The translations under genes and the position numbers were made by a program. This document shows positions 1 to 8,535 of a stretch of DNA of 64,000 nucleotides, one piece after another (the stretch's first letter is position 1; each line of letters opens with the position of its first letter). Source of the stretch: Acidobacteriota bacterium (GTDB lineage: Bacteria; Acidobacteriota; Terriglobia; Terriglobales; Acidobacteriaceae); NCBI GenBank assembly GCA_031296115.1, contig JARLGI010000019.1, forward strand, positions 124,001 through 188,000, given 5' to 3'. Below the pieces are notes generated by a model, which was not told the origin of the DNA, made no database searches, and saw nothing but the letters and a program-made list of their open reading frames with translations.

Positions 1-2
1 TG

Positions 3-401
3 GATGCCGCCCTGACGGCGCGTGACGTCCTCTCGCTGCTGGCGGGAGGCAAGGCCTACGAGGTCAAGCGCGAACGCTCGCTGCAGGGCGAGCTGCACAT
101 GGTCATCGGCAGCGCGCGTTACGCCGTGGATGTGCAGGACCCGCGCTCGCTGCGTACCCGCCGCTCTATCGGTGCCAGCGACGCCGGTCCGCAGAAGCTC
201 AAGTCTCCCATGCCAGGGAAAATCGTTCGCATCCTGGTCAGCGAAAAAGACGAGGTCAAAGCCGGGCAGGGCATCATCGTCATGGAAGCCATGAAGATGC
301 AGAACGAGATGAAGTCGCCCAAGGACGGCCGAGTGCAGAAGATCCTGACGGCAGAAGGCGCTGCCGTCAACGCCGGCGACACGCTGGCCATCATCGACTG
401 A
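3..401 (+). CDS. Biotin/lipoyl-attachment carrier protein (3' part)
   Basis: The reading frame is already open at the left edge, so the 5' end lies outside the window. The last 70 or so residues form a biotinyl/lipoyl domain with the classic EAMKM attachment motif (the Lys at about 296-298 is the modified residue), preceded by the PMPGKI entry strand. By family knowledge this domain carries biotin between the carboxylase and transferase sites of an acyl-CoA or pyruvate-type carboxylase. The upstream residues are a linker (DVQDPRSLRTRR). It could be a free carrier subunit or the tail of a longer carboxylase alpha chain; the window cannot decide. The stop is TGA at 399-401. Confidence 0.85.
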   Translation, partial: DAALTARDVLSLLAGGKAYEVKRERSLQGELHMVIGSARYAVDVQDPRSLRTRRSIGASDAGPQKLKSPMPGKIVRILVSEKDEVKAGQGIIVMEAMKMQNEMKSPKDGRVQKILTAEGAAVNAGDTLAIID

Positions 402-652
402 CAGCGAAAATCCCAGCCTAGGCTTCCAGGGCCAAACCCCCGTTTAATGAATTGCTCCGCTTCGTCGACCGTCGAGTAAATCGATACGTTCCAAGCAGAT
501 AGAGAACCATGCCGAAATAACTTGACCTGTGATATGGCGATATAGTTAACTATTTTAGTGATGAAAAATGAAGTTCAGTTGAGCTCCTCGATCGGACGAA
601 ACCTTTGGGCCGTGGGGGCAAAGCAGAAACGAACTTCATGAGGAGAATGGAC

Positions 653-1246
653 ATGAAACACCTTCGCTTTGTACTGACCGTTGTTCTTTTGTCGCTCACC
701 ACCATGGCTTTCGCCCAGCACGACACGCAAGCGCCTGTTGCACAGGCTGATGCGCAAAAGCCCTCTGTGGCTCCGGTGACGTCCGCGGCGCAGAAGTCCT
801 TCACAACCATAAAAACCCTGGCGGGAGAGTGGGAAGGCCCCGTCACAGTCCCGGAGATGCCGGAGATGTCAGGCGGCAAGCCGATGCACGCTTCGCTGCG
901 CGTAACCTCACGCGGGAACGTCCTCGTGCACGAGCTCCAGGAAGCGGGAACGCCGTTGGATGCGACAAAGTACGACCATCCGGTCACGATGCTTTACGTG
1001 GACGGAGACCAGCTGACACTGGTTCACTATTGTGACGCCGGGAACCGGCCTCGCATGGTGGGCAAGATGTCGCCCGACGGCAAGACGGTGGAGTTCGAGT
1101 TCAAGGACATCAGCGGGAGCCCGGAGTACCACATGCACCATTCGGTGTTCACCATCATCGATGCCAACCATCACACCGAGGATTGGACGTTCATGATGAA
1201 GGACAAGCCGATCCACGCGCACTTCGATTTCCATAGGACAAACTGA
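653..1246 (+). CDS. Secreted conserved hypothetical protein
   Basis: The start is the ATG at 653, seven bases after AGGAG (641-645). In-frame alternatives at 638 and 647 and a TTG at 605 are less well placed. Residues 1-22 form a typical signal peptide ending AFAQ, followed by a short Ala/Gln/Pro linker. The mature part begins TLAGEWEGPV and contains several beta-strand-like segments and a His cluster (YHMHHS, HHTEDW, HAHFDFH). The layout resembles the DUF1579/lipocalin-like small secreted proteins of Acidobacteriota, but I do not recognise a defined function. The His-rich C-terminus might bind a metal; that is inference only. The next gene on the same strand is a GntR regulator 50 bp downstream. 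Confidence 0.75.
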   Translation: MKHLRFVLTVVLLSLTTMAFAQHDTQAPVAQADAQKPSVAPVTSAAQKSFTTIKTLAGEWEGPVTVPEMPEMSGGKPMHASLRVTSRGNVLVHELQEAGTPLDATKYDHPVTMLYVDGDQLTLVHYCDAGNRPRMVGKMSPDGKTVEFEFKDISGSPEYHMHHSVFTIIDANHHTEDWTFMMKDKPIHAHFDFHRTN

Positions 1247-1296
1247 CCCGCACTGTATCTCTGGTAAGGTTTGGCAAGGGCTAGCTGGAAAACCTG

Positions 1297-1734
1297 ATGG
1301 ACGGTGATTGGAACGACAGTCAACCGATTTACCGCCAGCTTCGCGACCGCGTGGTGGCGATGATCCTCGACGGCGTGCTTAAGGAGGGCGATCCGCTGCC
1401 CTCGGTACGCAACGTCGCGGCCGAGTATCGGGTCAATCCCCTCACGGTCCTGAAGGGCTACCAACAATTGGTGGATGAGGGGCTAGTTGAGTCCCGGCGA
1501 GGGCGCGGCATGTTCATCAATGCGGGCGCGCGGAGTTTGTTGCTGCGGGGCGAACGGCAGAAGTTTCTGGGAGAAGAGTGGCCGAGGGTCCGCGCGACCA
1601 TTGAGCGGCTCGGCCTGAAGGCGGAAGAACTGCTAGACGGCGCCGGCGGCCGTTCGTATTCTGAAGATGTATCGTCCACAACCGCCGAGTCGGAACCCCA
1701 CGAGTTGGACCCCCCAAAGAAGGAGGAGGACTGA
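1297..1734 (+). CDS. GntR-family transcriptional regulator, YtrA type
   Basis: This 145-residue protein has an N-terminal winged helix typical of GntR: QPIYRQLRDRVV at the start, the PSVRNVAAEYRVNPLTV recognition helix region, and GLVESRRGRGMFI as the wing. The C-terminal part is short and helical, as in the YtrA subfamily, with no FadR-like ligand domain. It ends four bases before the ATG of an ABC ATPase, with a strong AAGGAGGAGGA between them. YtrA-type regulators usually repress the adjacent ABC exporter operon and respond to cell-envelope stress or antibiotics; that role is inferred from family and context. Confidence 0.9.
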   Translation: MDGDWNDSQPIYRQLRDRVVAMILDGVLKEGDPLPSVRNVAAEYRVNPLTVLKGYQQLVDEGLVESRRGRGMFINAGARSLLLRGERQKFLGEEWPRVRATIERLGLKAEELLDGAGGRSYSEDVSSTTAESEPHELDPPKKEED

Positions 1735-1738
1735 AGCC

Positions 1739-2610
<872 letters not shown>

Positions 2611-2614
<4 letters not shown>

Positions 2615-3525
2615 ATACGCAATCCAATGCCATACTGGACACTCCCGGCGCAGCGCAAGGTTTCGCGCCCGCGGTCATCCCGGAAAGCCGGCTCATGTAC
2701 TGGTCGGTGGTACGCGAATTGTGGGAGAGCCGCTCCATCTATATCGCGCCGCTGGCCGTCGCGGCGCTGATTCTGCTCGGCTTCCTGATCGCCACGATTG
2801 GTCGTGCCTTGTCGGAGGCCAACCTGGCTCAGCGGCGCGCGGTACTCGAAGAGCCGTACAGCTTCGCTGCGCTTCTGATCATGGCGACCACGTTTATCGT
2901 GTCGGTGTTCTACTGTCTCGATGCACTGCACGGCGAACGTCGCGATCGCAGCATCCTGTTCTGGAAGTCGCTGCCGGTTTCCGATCTCACGACCGTGCTG
3001 GCGAAGGCGGCCATTCCGCTGGTGGTCCTTCCCCTGCTCACCTTTGCGATCACCGTGGTCACGCAATGGATCATGGCGCTGGTGAGCAGCGCCGTGCTCC
3101 TGGAAAGCGGCCTGGGCGTCGCACCTTTATGGACTCGGCTGTCGTTGTCCCAGACGTGGCTGATGCTGCTCTACCATCTGGTGACGGTGCATGCGCTGTG
3201 GTATGCACCCATCTACGGCTGGCTGCTACTGGTTTCAGCCTGGGCGCGGCGCGCGGCATTTCTGTGGGCCGGCTTACCGCTGCTGGCGATCGCCCTGGTT
3301 GAGAAGATCGCATTTAACACTACCCATTTCGCTGCCATCCTAGGGAACCGTATGAGCGGTGGTGCCGAAGCTGTCACCATGCCGGGTAGCAGCCCGATGG
3401 ATCCGATGACGCACCTTACTCCCGGACATTTCCTGACGAGTCCGGGCCTGTGGATCGGGCTGGCGACGACGGCAGGGTTCCTCGCCGGAGCGGTCCGGCT
3501 GCGCCGCTCTCAAGGATCGATCTGA
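2611..3525 (+). CDS. ABC-2 type transporter permease
   Basis: This 304-residue membrane protein starts with ATG overlapping the stop of the ATPase gene. After a roughly 45-residue cytoplasmic N-terminus come about six hydrophobic segments (around residues 48-68, 88-110, 135-160, 190-215, 218-240 and 280-298). The motif HGERRDRSILFWKSLPVSD after the second segment is characteristic of ABC-2 permeases linked to YtrA-type regulators. It is the membrane partner of the upstream ATPase. The cargo cannot be told from sequence. Confidence 0.9.
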
Positions 3526-3597
3526 GCAACCGGAGAAGGTGTAGGCGTTGCAGTCCCAGCGGCATGGCAGAGTACAATCCGCGCAAGGACGCGTGTC

Positions 3598-4662
3598 CTA
3601 CTTCATGGTTGCGGCCTTCGTCAGGATGTCGTCCGCGTAGTAGTTTTCCACGGTGGACTTGTCGCGGACCGACTCGTAATACGCTGCCTTCAGCAACTGC
3701 TCGCGGCGGTCGCGCAACTGCTCCCGGATGGCCTGTTGCACCCGCGGATCTTTCAGTTCGCGCTGGCCGGAGACTTCCCGGCTGAGGAGCTTGACTACCC
3801 GGTAGCCGTAAATCTGGTGGGTTTGAGGATCGGCCACCACCAACACGCCGGTATATTGGCCGGGCTTCAGCTTCGTGGCGGCTTCGAAGGCGATCTTGTC
3901 GGTCTTCAGCGAAGATTCCGGCACGAAGCCCAGGTCGCCGCCATTCTGCGAGGTCTCGGGCTGCTCGGAATACGTCATGGCGACGGTGGCGAAGTCCTCG
4001 CCGCTATCCAGTCGGTTGGCGATCATCTGGATCTTCTTGCGCGCGTCCGCTTCGTTCTGCGCCTTCATGTTCTTGACCTGGGGATTGGGCTGGGTGGTCA
4101 CCAGGATCTGCGCCAGGTGGAACTGCGGTTCAATCAGGTTGAACTCGGCCTTGTGCTCGTTGTAATAGCTGGTGATGTCTTCGTCGGAGATGTTGATCTT
4201 CGACGTCACTTCCTTGTTCATTACCTTGTCGATGGTTATGGAGCGGCGCAGGTCACGCTTGAAGTCGTCCAGGGTGAGGTTCCGGTCTTTCAGCCGCCTA
4301 TCGAATTCCTCCTGGGTGTAGGGTGCCTTGATTTCCGCCAGCTTGGTGTTGATTTCCTCGTCCGTCGCCAGCAAGCCCAGCTTCTCCGCGCGCTGCATGA
4401 GGATCTCGTTGTCAATCAGCTGCTTCAGGATGCTCAGCCGCAGGCTGTCAGCCTGTTCCTGGCTGGGCTTTTGCGGGGCGTCCGCCGTCTGGTTGTTGTA
4501 GTACTTGTCCACCTCATTGCGGCTGATTTTGCGCCCATTCACCTTGGCCATGACGTCAGCACTGTCCTGCTTTCCCGCACAGCCGGCCCCTGCGAGCAGC
4601 AGGAGTACGGCCAGCGACAACGCAGGCACAACCGCGAGACTCGCGACACTGTTGGATTTCAA
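3598..4662 (-). CDS. SurA/PrsA-like peptidyl-prolyl isomerase, putative lipoprotein
   Basis: The chosen start is TTG at 4662, with GGAG seven bases upstream; it gives a clean signal peptide (MKSNSVASL to LLLLAGAGC) with a possible lipid-attachment Cys. A longer GTG start at 4734 is open but would bury that signal sequence. The mature protein has a SurA N-terminal chaperone-like helical part (MAKVNGRKISRNEVD, then LKQLIDNEILMQRAEKLG) and a parvulin rotamase domain (FHLAQILVTT to YGYRVVKLLS), then a helical tail. It should assist folding of exported proteins in the periplasm. It lies just downstream of a DsbA-like gene on the same strand, making a plausible periplasmic folding pair. It converges on the ABC permease gene. 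Confidence 0.88.
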   Translation of the reverse strand: MKSNSVASLAVVPALSLAVLLLLAGAGCAGKQDSADVMAKVNGRKISRNEVDKYYNNQTADAPQKPSQEQADSLRLSILKQLIDNEILMQRAEKLGLLATDEEINTKLAEIKAPYTQEEFDRRLKDRNLTLDDFKRDLRRSITIDKVMNKEVTSKINISDEDITSYYNEHKAEFNLIEPQFHLAQILVTTQPNPQVKNMKAQNEADARKKIQMIANRLDSGEDFATVAMTYSEQPETSQNGGDLGFVPESSLKTDKIAFEAATKLKPGQYTGVLVVADPQTHQIYGYRVVKLLSREVSGQRELKDPRVQQAIREQLRDRREQLLKAAYYESVRDKSTVENYYADDILTKAATMK

Positions 4663-4762
4663 GTTCAAACTCCGATCCTTCCGGCAGACCCAAAACCGCA
4701 GACCGGCTAGCTGGGCCCGGTCGATTCCATTCACCTCTTGAGGAGGTTGCGGCCAGCGCTGG

Positions 4763-5692
4763 TTACTTGCTGGAGGTTCGTTTCTGGGGAGCGGCCGGCG
4801 CCGGCGCCAGCACGCCCGCCGCCAGCAACTGCTGGTTCACCGCCGCCCGCACTTCCTCCATGTCCGCTGCTCCTTCCAGCCTTTGTCCGTTGACGAAGAC
4901 CGTCGGGGTGGCGTTCACGCCCAGCGAGTCGGCCTCCGCGATCGACGCCTTCAGAACGGCATCCGGCTGGGCCTTGATGCACGCTTGTAGCTTGGCGGTA
5001 TCGGCGCCATTCTTCTTGCCGATGTCCAGCGTGATATGGTCCAGCTCGTTGAAGGAGTTCTGCACGTCCTTCTGGGTGCCGTTGATGGTGCGCTGATTGG
5101 CGTGTACGTAATCGGCGTACTCCCAGTACCCTTTGCCACTCTCTTTGGCCAGGCAATTCGCATTGTTGGCGGCATGGATGGCCCAGGGATGCATGGTGAG
5201 CGGGTAGTCCTTGTAGACAATCTTTACCTTGTCGCCATACTCCTTCATCACGTCGCTCATCAACGTGGTGTGCATGCGCGCGCAGAAGGGACATTCAAAA
5301 TCGTCGTAGTTGACGATGGTGACCTTGGCGTCTGGATTGCCGCGTATCGGACGGCCCGCCACGTCGATCTTCTTCATGGTTTCGGCGTAGGGATCTTTGG
5401 TCAGGTCGATCTTGCTCATTCGTACCAGGCTCTTGCCGTCCTTCGACAGCAGGAACTCCATGGTCTGTGCCTTTTCACCCTTGCTCAACGTGATGGAAAC
5501 AGTGCTGTAGTCGGGAAACTCGCTGGGTTTTTGCTCGCCAACGGTGACCTTCACATCCGGAGGCACGTTGAAATAGGCATGGATTTGCCGCTCAATGCGC
5601 TGATTTACATCCGACGAACCGGGTTGGCTCGTCTGTGCCGAGCACCCCACCGACAACAGAAGCGAAAAGACAGCTAGGCGTCGCAAAAACAA
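4763..5692 (-). CDS. DsbA-like thiol-disulfide oxidoreductase lipoprotein
   Basis: The 309-residue product begins at a TTG codon preceded by AAAGGTGG, giving a signal peptide ending LLLSVGC with Cys17 as likely lipid anchor. Residues 30-110 form an N-terminal domain seen in Acidobacteriota thioredoxin-fold proteins. The DsbA fold follows with the active site CPFC at residues 134-137, a cis-Pro region near NATPTVFVNG, and an inserted helical domain with further Cys residues (NNANCLAK, LQACIKAQ). It probably oxidises or isomerises disulfides of exported proteins. A SurA-like isomerase gene follows on the same strand. Whether it acts as oxidase, isomerase or in cytochrome maturation cannot be resolved. 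Confidence 0.9.
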   Translation of the reverse strand: MFLRRLAVFSLLLSVGCSAQTSQPGSSDVNQRIERQIHAYFNVPPDVKVTVGEQKPSEFPDYSTVSITLSKGEKAQTMEFLLSKDGKSLVRMSKIDLTKDPYAETMKKIDVAGRPIRGNPDAKVTIVNYDDFECPFCARMHTTLMSDVMKEYGDKVKIVYKDYPLTMHPWAIHAANNANCLAKESGKGYWEYADYVHANQRTINGTQKDVQNSFNELDHITLDIGKKNGADTAKLQACIKAQPDAVLKASIAEADSLGVNATPTVFVNGQRLEGAADMEEVRAAVNQQLLAAGVLAPAPAAPQKRTSSK

Positions 5693-5831
5693 GATAGGGA
5701 ACCACCTTTGAGAAACATGAACGTCTGATTATCTCACGCGCAGGGCTTCGCCACACCTCTGCTTGGAATCGGACTTTCGACTGCGGCCCGCGCTCTCGGC
5801 CTTGGTTTGGACGTGCCAGCGGCCCTCTTCG

Positions 5832-6704
5832 TCAACTCCGGGGCGGCTTTACCAGGGATTGCAGCGGTAATAGAACATTCATCGAGCCGGAGCGAAAGCC
5901 TTCCAAGTCGAGGGTGACGTAGGAGAAGCCCAGCGCCTTGAAGATGCGCGTCAACTCGGCGGCCATCTCCATGGTCATCGCACGGGGCAACTCTTCGCGG
6001 GCGATCTCGAGGCGCGCGATTTCGCCGTGGTGCCGCACTCGCACCTGCCGGAACCCGAGATGGTGCAATGCCTCTTCGCCGCGCTCGACGGCCGACAACG
6101 CCTCGCGCGTGACCGGACGGCCATACCCGAGGCGCGACGACAGGCACGCTGAAGCCGGCTTGTTCCAAATGCGCAGCCCCGCCCGCGACGCCAGGTCGCG
6201 AATGTCCTGCTTGGTCAGCCCCGCCTCCAGCAGCGGTGCTGCCACGTGATGCTGCCGCGCGGCCTGCTGTCCCGGGCGATAATCGCCCTGGTCGTCGAGG
6301 TTGACGCCATAAGCGATGGCCTCAAAGCCCTGATGCTGGCGGTATTCTTCCATTGCGGTAAACAGCTCGTCCTTGCAGTGATAACAGCGCGCAGCGTCGT
6401 TGCGCAGGTATTCCGGACGTTCCATCTCGCCGGTGTTGATGATTTCCAGCGGGATGCCGTGCTCGCCGGCGAAAGCCTCGGCATCGCGCTTCTGGGAGCG
6501 CGCCATGCTGGGCGAATCGGCCATGACCGCCAGCATGCGGTCGCCCAACTCGCGATAGGCCGCCCATACCAGGAAGCCCGAATCCACTCCACCCGAGTAG
6601 GCCACCAGCAGGCGGCCAAGTGAGCGCAGGCGCTCCCGAAGAACCAGCGATTTGGCTTCCAGGGCGCCGACTTCGGAGAGGAGTTTGGCGGGTAGAGCCG
6701 ACAT
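5832..6704 (-). CDS. larE: ATP-dependent sacrificial sulfur transferase LarE
   Basis: The start is ATG at 6704; the longer open frame upstream has no family residues. The 290-residue protein has the PP-loop SGGVDS at 37-42 and the family blocks MADSPS, INTGEMERPEYL and PASACLSSRLGYG. LarE adenylates and thiolates the nickel-pincer nucleotide precursor used by lactate racemase LarA and relatives. It has Cys107 and Cys110 (CYHC) plus Cys187 (SAC), the three-cysteine arrangement that in some LarE proteins binds a [4Fe-4S] cluster instead of sacrificing one Cys; that assignment is from memory and should be checked. No larA, larB or larC is in the window. Confidence 0.9.
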   Translation of the reverse strand: MSALPAKLLSEVGALEAKSLVLRERLRSLGRLLVAYSGGVDSGFLVWAAYRELGDRMLAVMADSPSMARSQKRDAEAFAGEHGIPLEIINTGEMERPEYLRNDAARCYHCKDELFTAMEEYRQHQGFEAIAYGVNLDDQGDYRPGQQAARQHHVAAPLLEAGLTKQDIRDLASRAGLRIWNKPASACLSSRLGYGRPVTREALSAVERGEEALHHLGFRQVRVRHHGEIARLEIAREELPRAMTMEMAAELTRIFKALGFSYVTLDLEGFRSGSMNVLLPLQSLVKPPRS

Positions 6705-7035
6705 GCTTGCATTGTATGACAGCCCGCGACGAGAGGTTGTATAGGCCCGGTCAGTTGCCCCGCGCCCGCCTGGTAAACACCAGCCAGTGGACAGGCCGTG
6801 ACACGGCCGCAGCGCCGTGGTATCAATCCAGTGCGGGGGTAGAGAGCGCGTCGGAGCGTTCCTGGCTTCCGCCGCTCTGGTCTTCTCCGAATCCTGCTCA
6901 GTGCCCGCCGCTTGCGCGATCCACGCGACAGAGTGCAATGCCGGCCTTCGTCTTGGGCAATTGCAGCCGGACTCCTTTCCTCATGATTTTTGTCAGGCTG
7001 GACGACCCGGCTGACAGAGGAAGACGCGCCACGAC
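6705..7035. other. Divergent intergenic region, larE / RDD gene
   Basis: This 331 bp stretch separates two divergently transcribed genes and must hold both promoters. I could not support any small gene or conserved RNA in it. The short open frames are out of phase with any recognisable protein and have no ribosome-binding site. Confidence 0.4.
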
Positions 7036-8106
7036 ATGACAGACCAGCAATCCCTGCGCTCTGACGCCGCTGGCGACGCCAGCCAGCCCTCCGGAGAGAT
7101 TTGGCGGAAGGAAATTCATGCCCGCATCGACCGCTACCGGACCCGGCGGGGGCGGCGCATCGAGGGAGCGTTCACCATGCGCTTCCCGTTTCCCGATGAG
7201 CCGGCCGATAAGGCGGAGGAAACACCGGAACCGGAAGCCATGATCGCCGTGGCCGAAATGGCTGATGTCGCAGAGGAAGTCAACCCGACGCTCGCCTCTG
7301 ATCCCGTTTCCGGCCCCGAGCTCGCGCCTGTCCCTGAAGAATTCTCGCCGATTATCTTGGAGCCCATCGTGCCCGAGGCGCCGGAGCCAGTCACCGCGGC
7401 CGTTGTCGTGGAAGCCGAGCCTGTCTCAGCGCGTCGGGAGGTAGAACCCGAGCCCGAGGCACCGCCCCGGCCCCGGCCGCGAAGCAAACGCAAGGTCATC
7501 GCGTTTCCCAAGATCGCGACCGGCTCCGAGCTGATGAATCGCCTGGCCGACCCGGTCCTGCCCGAGCAGCCGCGCATCCTCGACGTGCCGGTTGAGCTGG
7601 AGGCTTACCCAGCAACACCATTTCTGGATGGGCTACAGTTCGGACCCGATCCGCAGCAGCAGGCCGCCGCACAGGGCGACCACATCGAGCTTCCGTTCGC
7701 GCCGGCCACGATTTCGCGGCGCGTCTGCGCCGCCTTGGTGGACTGCGGCCTGGTCGCGGCCGCCACGGCGTTGTTTGCTGGCGCCGGCTACAAGCTGGTG
7801 CCCAAGCTGCTCATCACCAAACCTCTGCTGCTGACGGCGGCAGTGGTTCCGGTGCTGTTGTGGGCCGTCTACCAATACCTGCTTACGACATATGCCAGTT
7901 CGACCGTGGGCATGCTGGCAACGAAGACGCGCTTGAGCACCTTCAAAGGCAAGTCGCTGAGGATCGGCGACCGCCGCAAGCGCGTCCTCGCCCTGTATCT
8001 TTCGGCCGCTTCGCTCATGATGGGATTGCTGTGGGCGCTGGTGGACGTAGATGGGCTCTGCTGGCACGACCGCATCAGCCGCACCTACCTGACCGGCCGG
8101 GAATAG
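7036..8106 (+). CDS. RDD-family membrane protein with Glu/Pro-rich N-terminus
   Basis: The 356-residue protein falls into two parts. Residues 1-215 are hydrophilic and low-complexity, rich in Glu, Pro, Ala and Val (many EPE, PEAP and EAEP runs), ending with basic PRPRSKRKVIAFPK. Residues 220-356 are an RDD domain: ISRRVCAALVDCGL carries the Arg/Asp signature, followed by two or three hydrophobic segments and a conserved end (LVDVDGLCWHDRISRTYL). RDD proteins are small integral membrane proteins of mostly unknown or transport-related function. The extended disordered N-terminus might be a cytoplasmic interaction arm. It is transcribed away from larE. Confidence 0.85.
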   Translation: MTDQQSLRSDAAGDASQPSGEIWRKEIHARIDRYRTRRGRRIEGAFTMRFPFPDEPADKAEETPEPEAMIAVAEMADVAEEVNPTLASDPVSGPELAPVPEEFSPIILEPIVPEAPEPVTAAVVVEAEPVSARREVEPEPEAPPRPRPRSKRKVIAFPKIATGSELMNRLADPVLPEQPRILDVPVELEAYPATPFLDGLQFGPDPQQQAAAQGDHIELPFAPATISRRVCAALVDCGLVAAATALFAGAGYKLVPKLLITKPLLLTAAVVPVLLWAVYQYLLTTYASSTVGMLATKTRLSTFKGKSLRIGDRRKRVLALYLSAASLMMGLLWALVDVDGLCWHDRISRTYLTGRE

Positions 8107-8535
8107 CCGCGCTTCTACGGAACATTGTTATTGCGAGAGCCAAGTTTCTTCCTGCTGTCATCCTTTCCGTCGCGGCAGATGCGGACGCTCGCTCAGGGTG
8201 ACAATCGAAAACAAATGCAGGTTCGTCGCTCAAGCTCAAGATGACAGTCTTCTGATGACAACCTGAAGCGCTCCCACATTCGTAGCATACTCGGCTGCTG
8301 ACAAGCTCTTGGGAAAACCTGTACATTCAACCGTGGCCTGCTTCTGGCGCGCGATGGGCCCGCGGGGCGGTTCGCTTCAGGAAGACACCTGGCAACGCCT
8401 GAGACTCCAAGTTAAGTGAATAGCGCGTTCAGGTAGGCTAAGCCAGGAAAGGAAGCGGTCAAAGCGGTACACTGATAGCTCGGTCGCGCGCTGTCCGGCG
8501 ACTTGAGCTTCGCCCGGTGATTCCGGGACGACCCT
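8107..8535. other. Intergenic region with dispersed-repeat remnant
   Basis: This 429 bp stretch has no supportable gene. Positions 8155-8204 look like a copy of the dispersed inverted repeat often met in Acidobacteriota, with GTCATCCT at one end and AGGGTGAC at the other; the same TGTCATCCT word recurs near 32966. A related GATGACA word occurs again at 8238-8252. The remainder, including the region just before the permease start at 8536, shows no recognisable feature. Confidence 0.45.
8155..8204. repeat. Imperfect inverted repeat, dispersed-repeat-like
   Basis: CTGTCATCCT at 8155-8164 pairs with AGGGTGACA ending about 8203, with one mismatch in a 9 bp arm. The intervening DNA contains CGCTCGCTC-like words, as in the TGTCATCCTGAGCG type of interspersed repeat. 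A related copy lies at 32965-33000. Function unknown; it may be a transcript-end hairpin for the RDD gene. Confidence 0.4.
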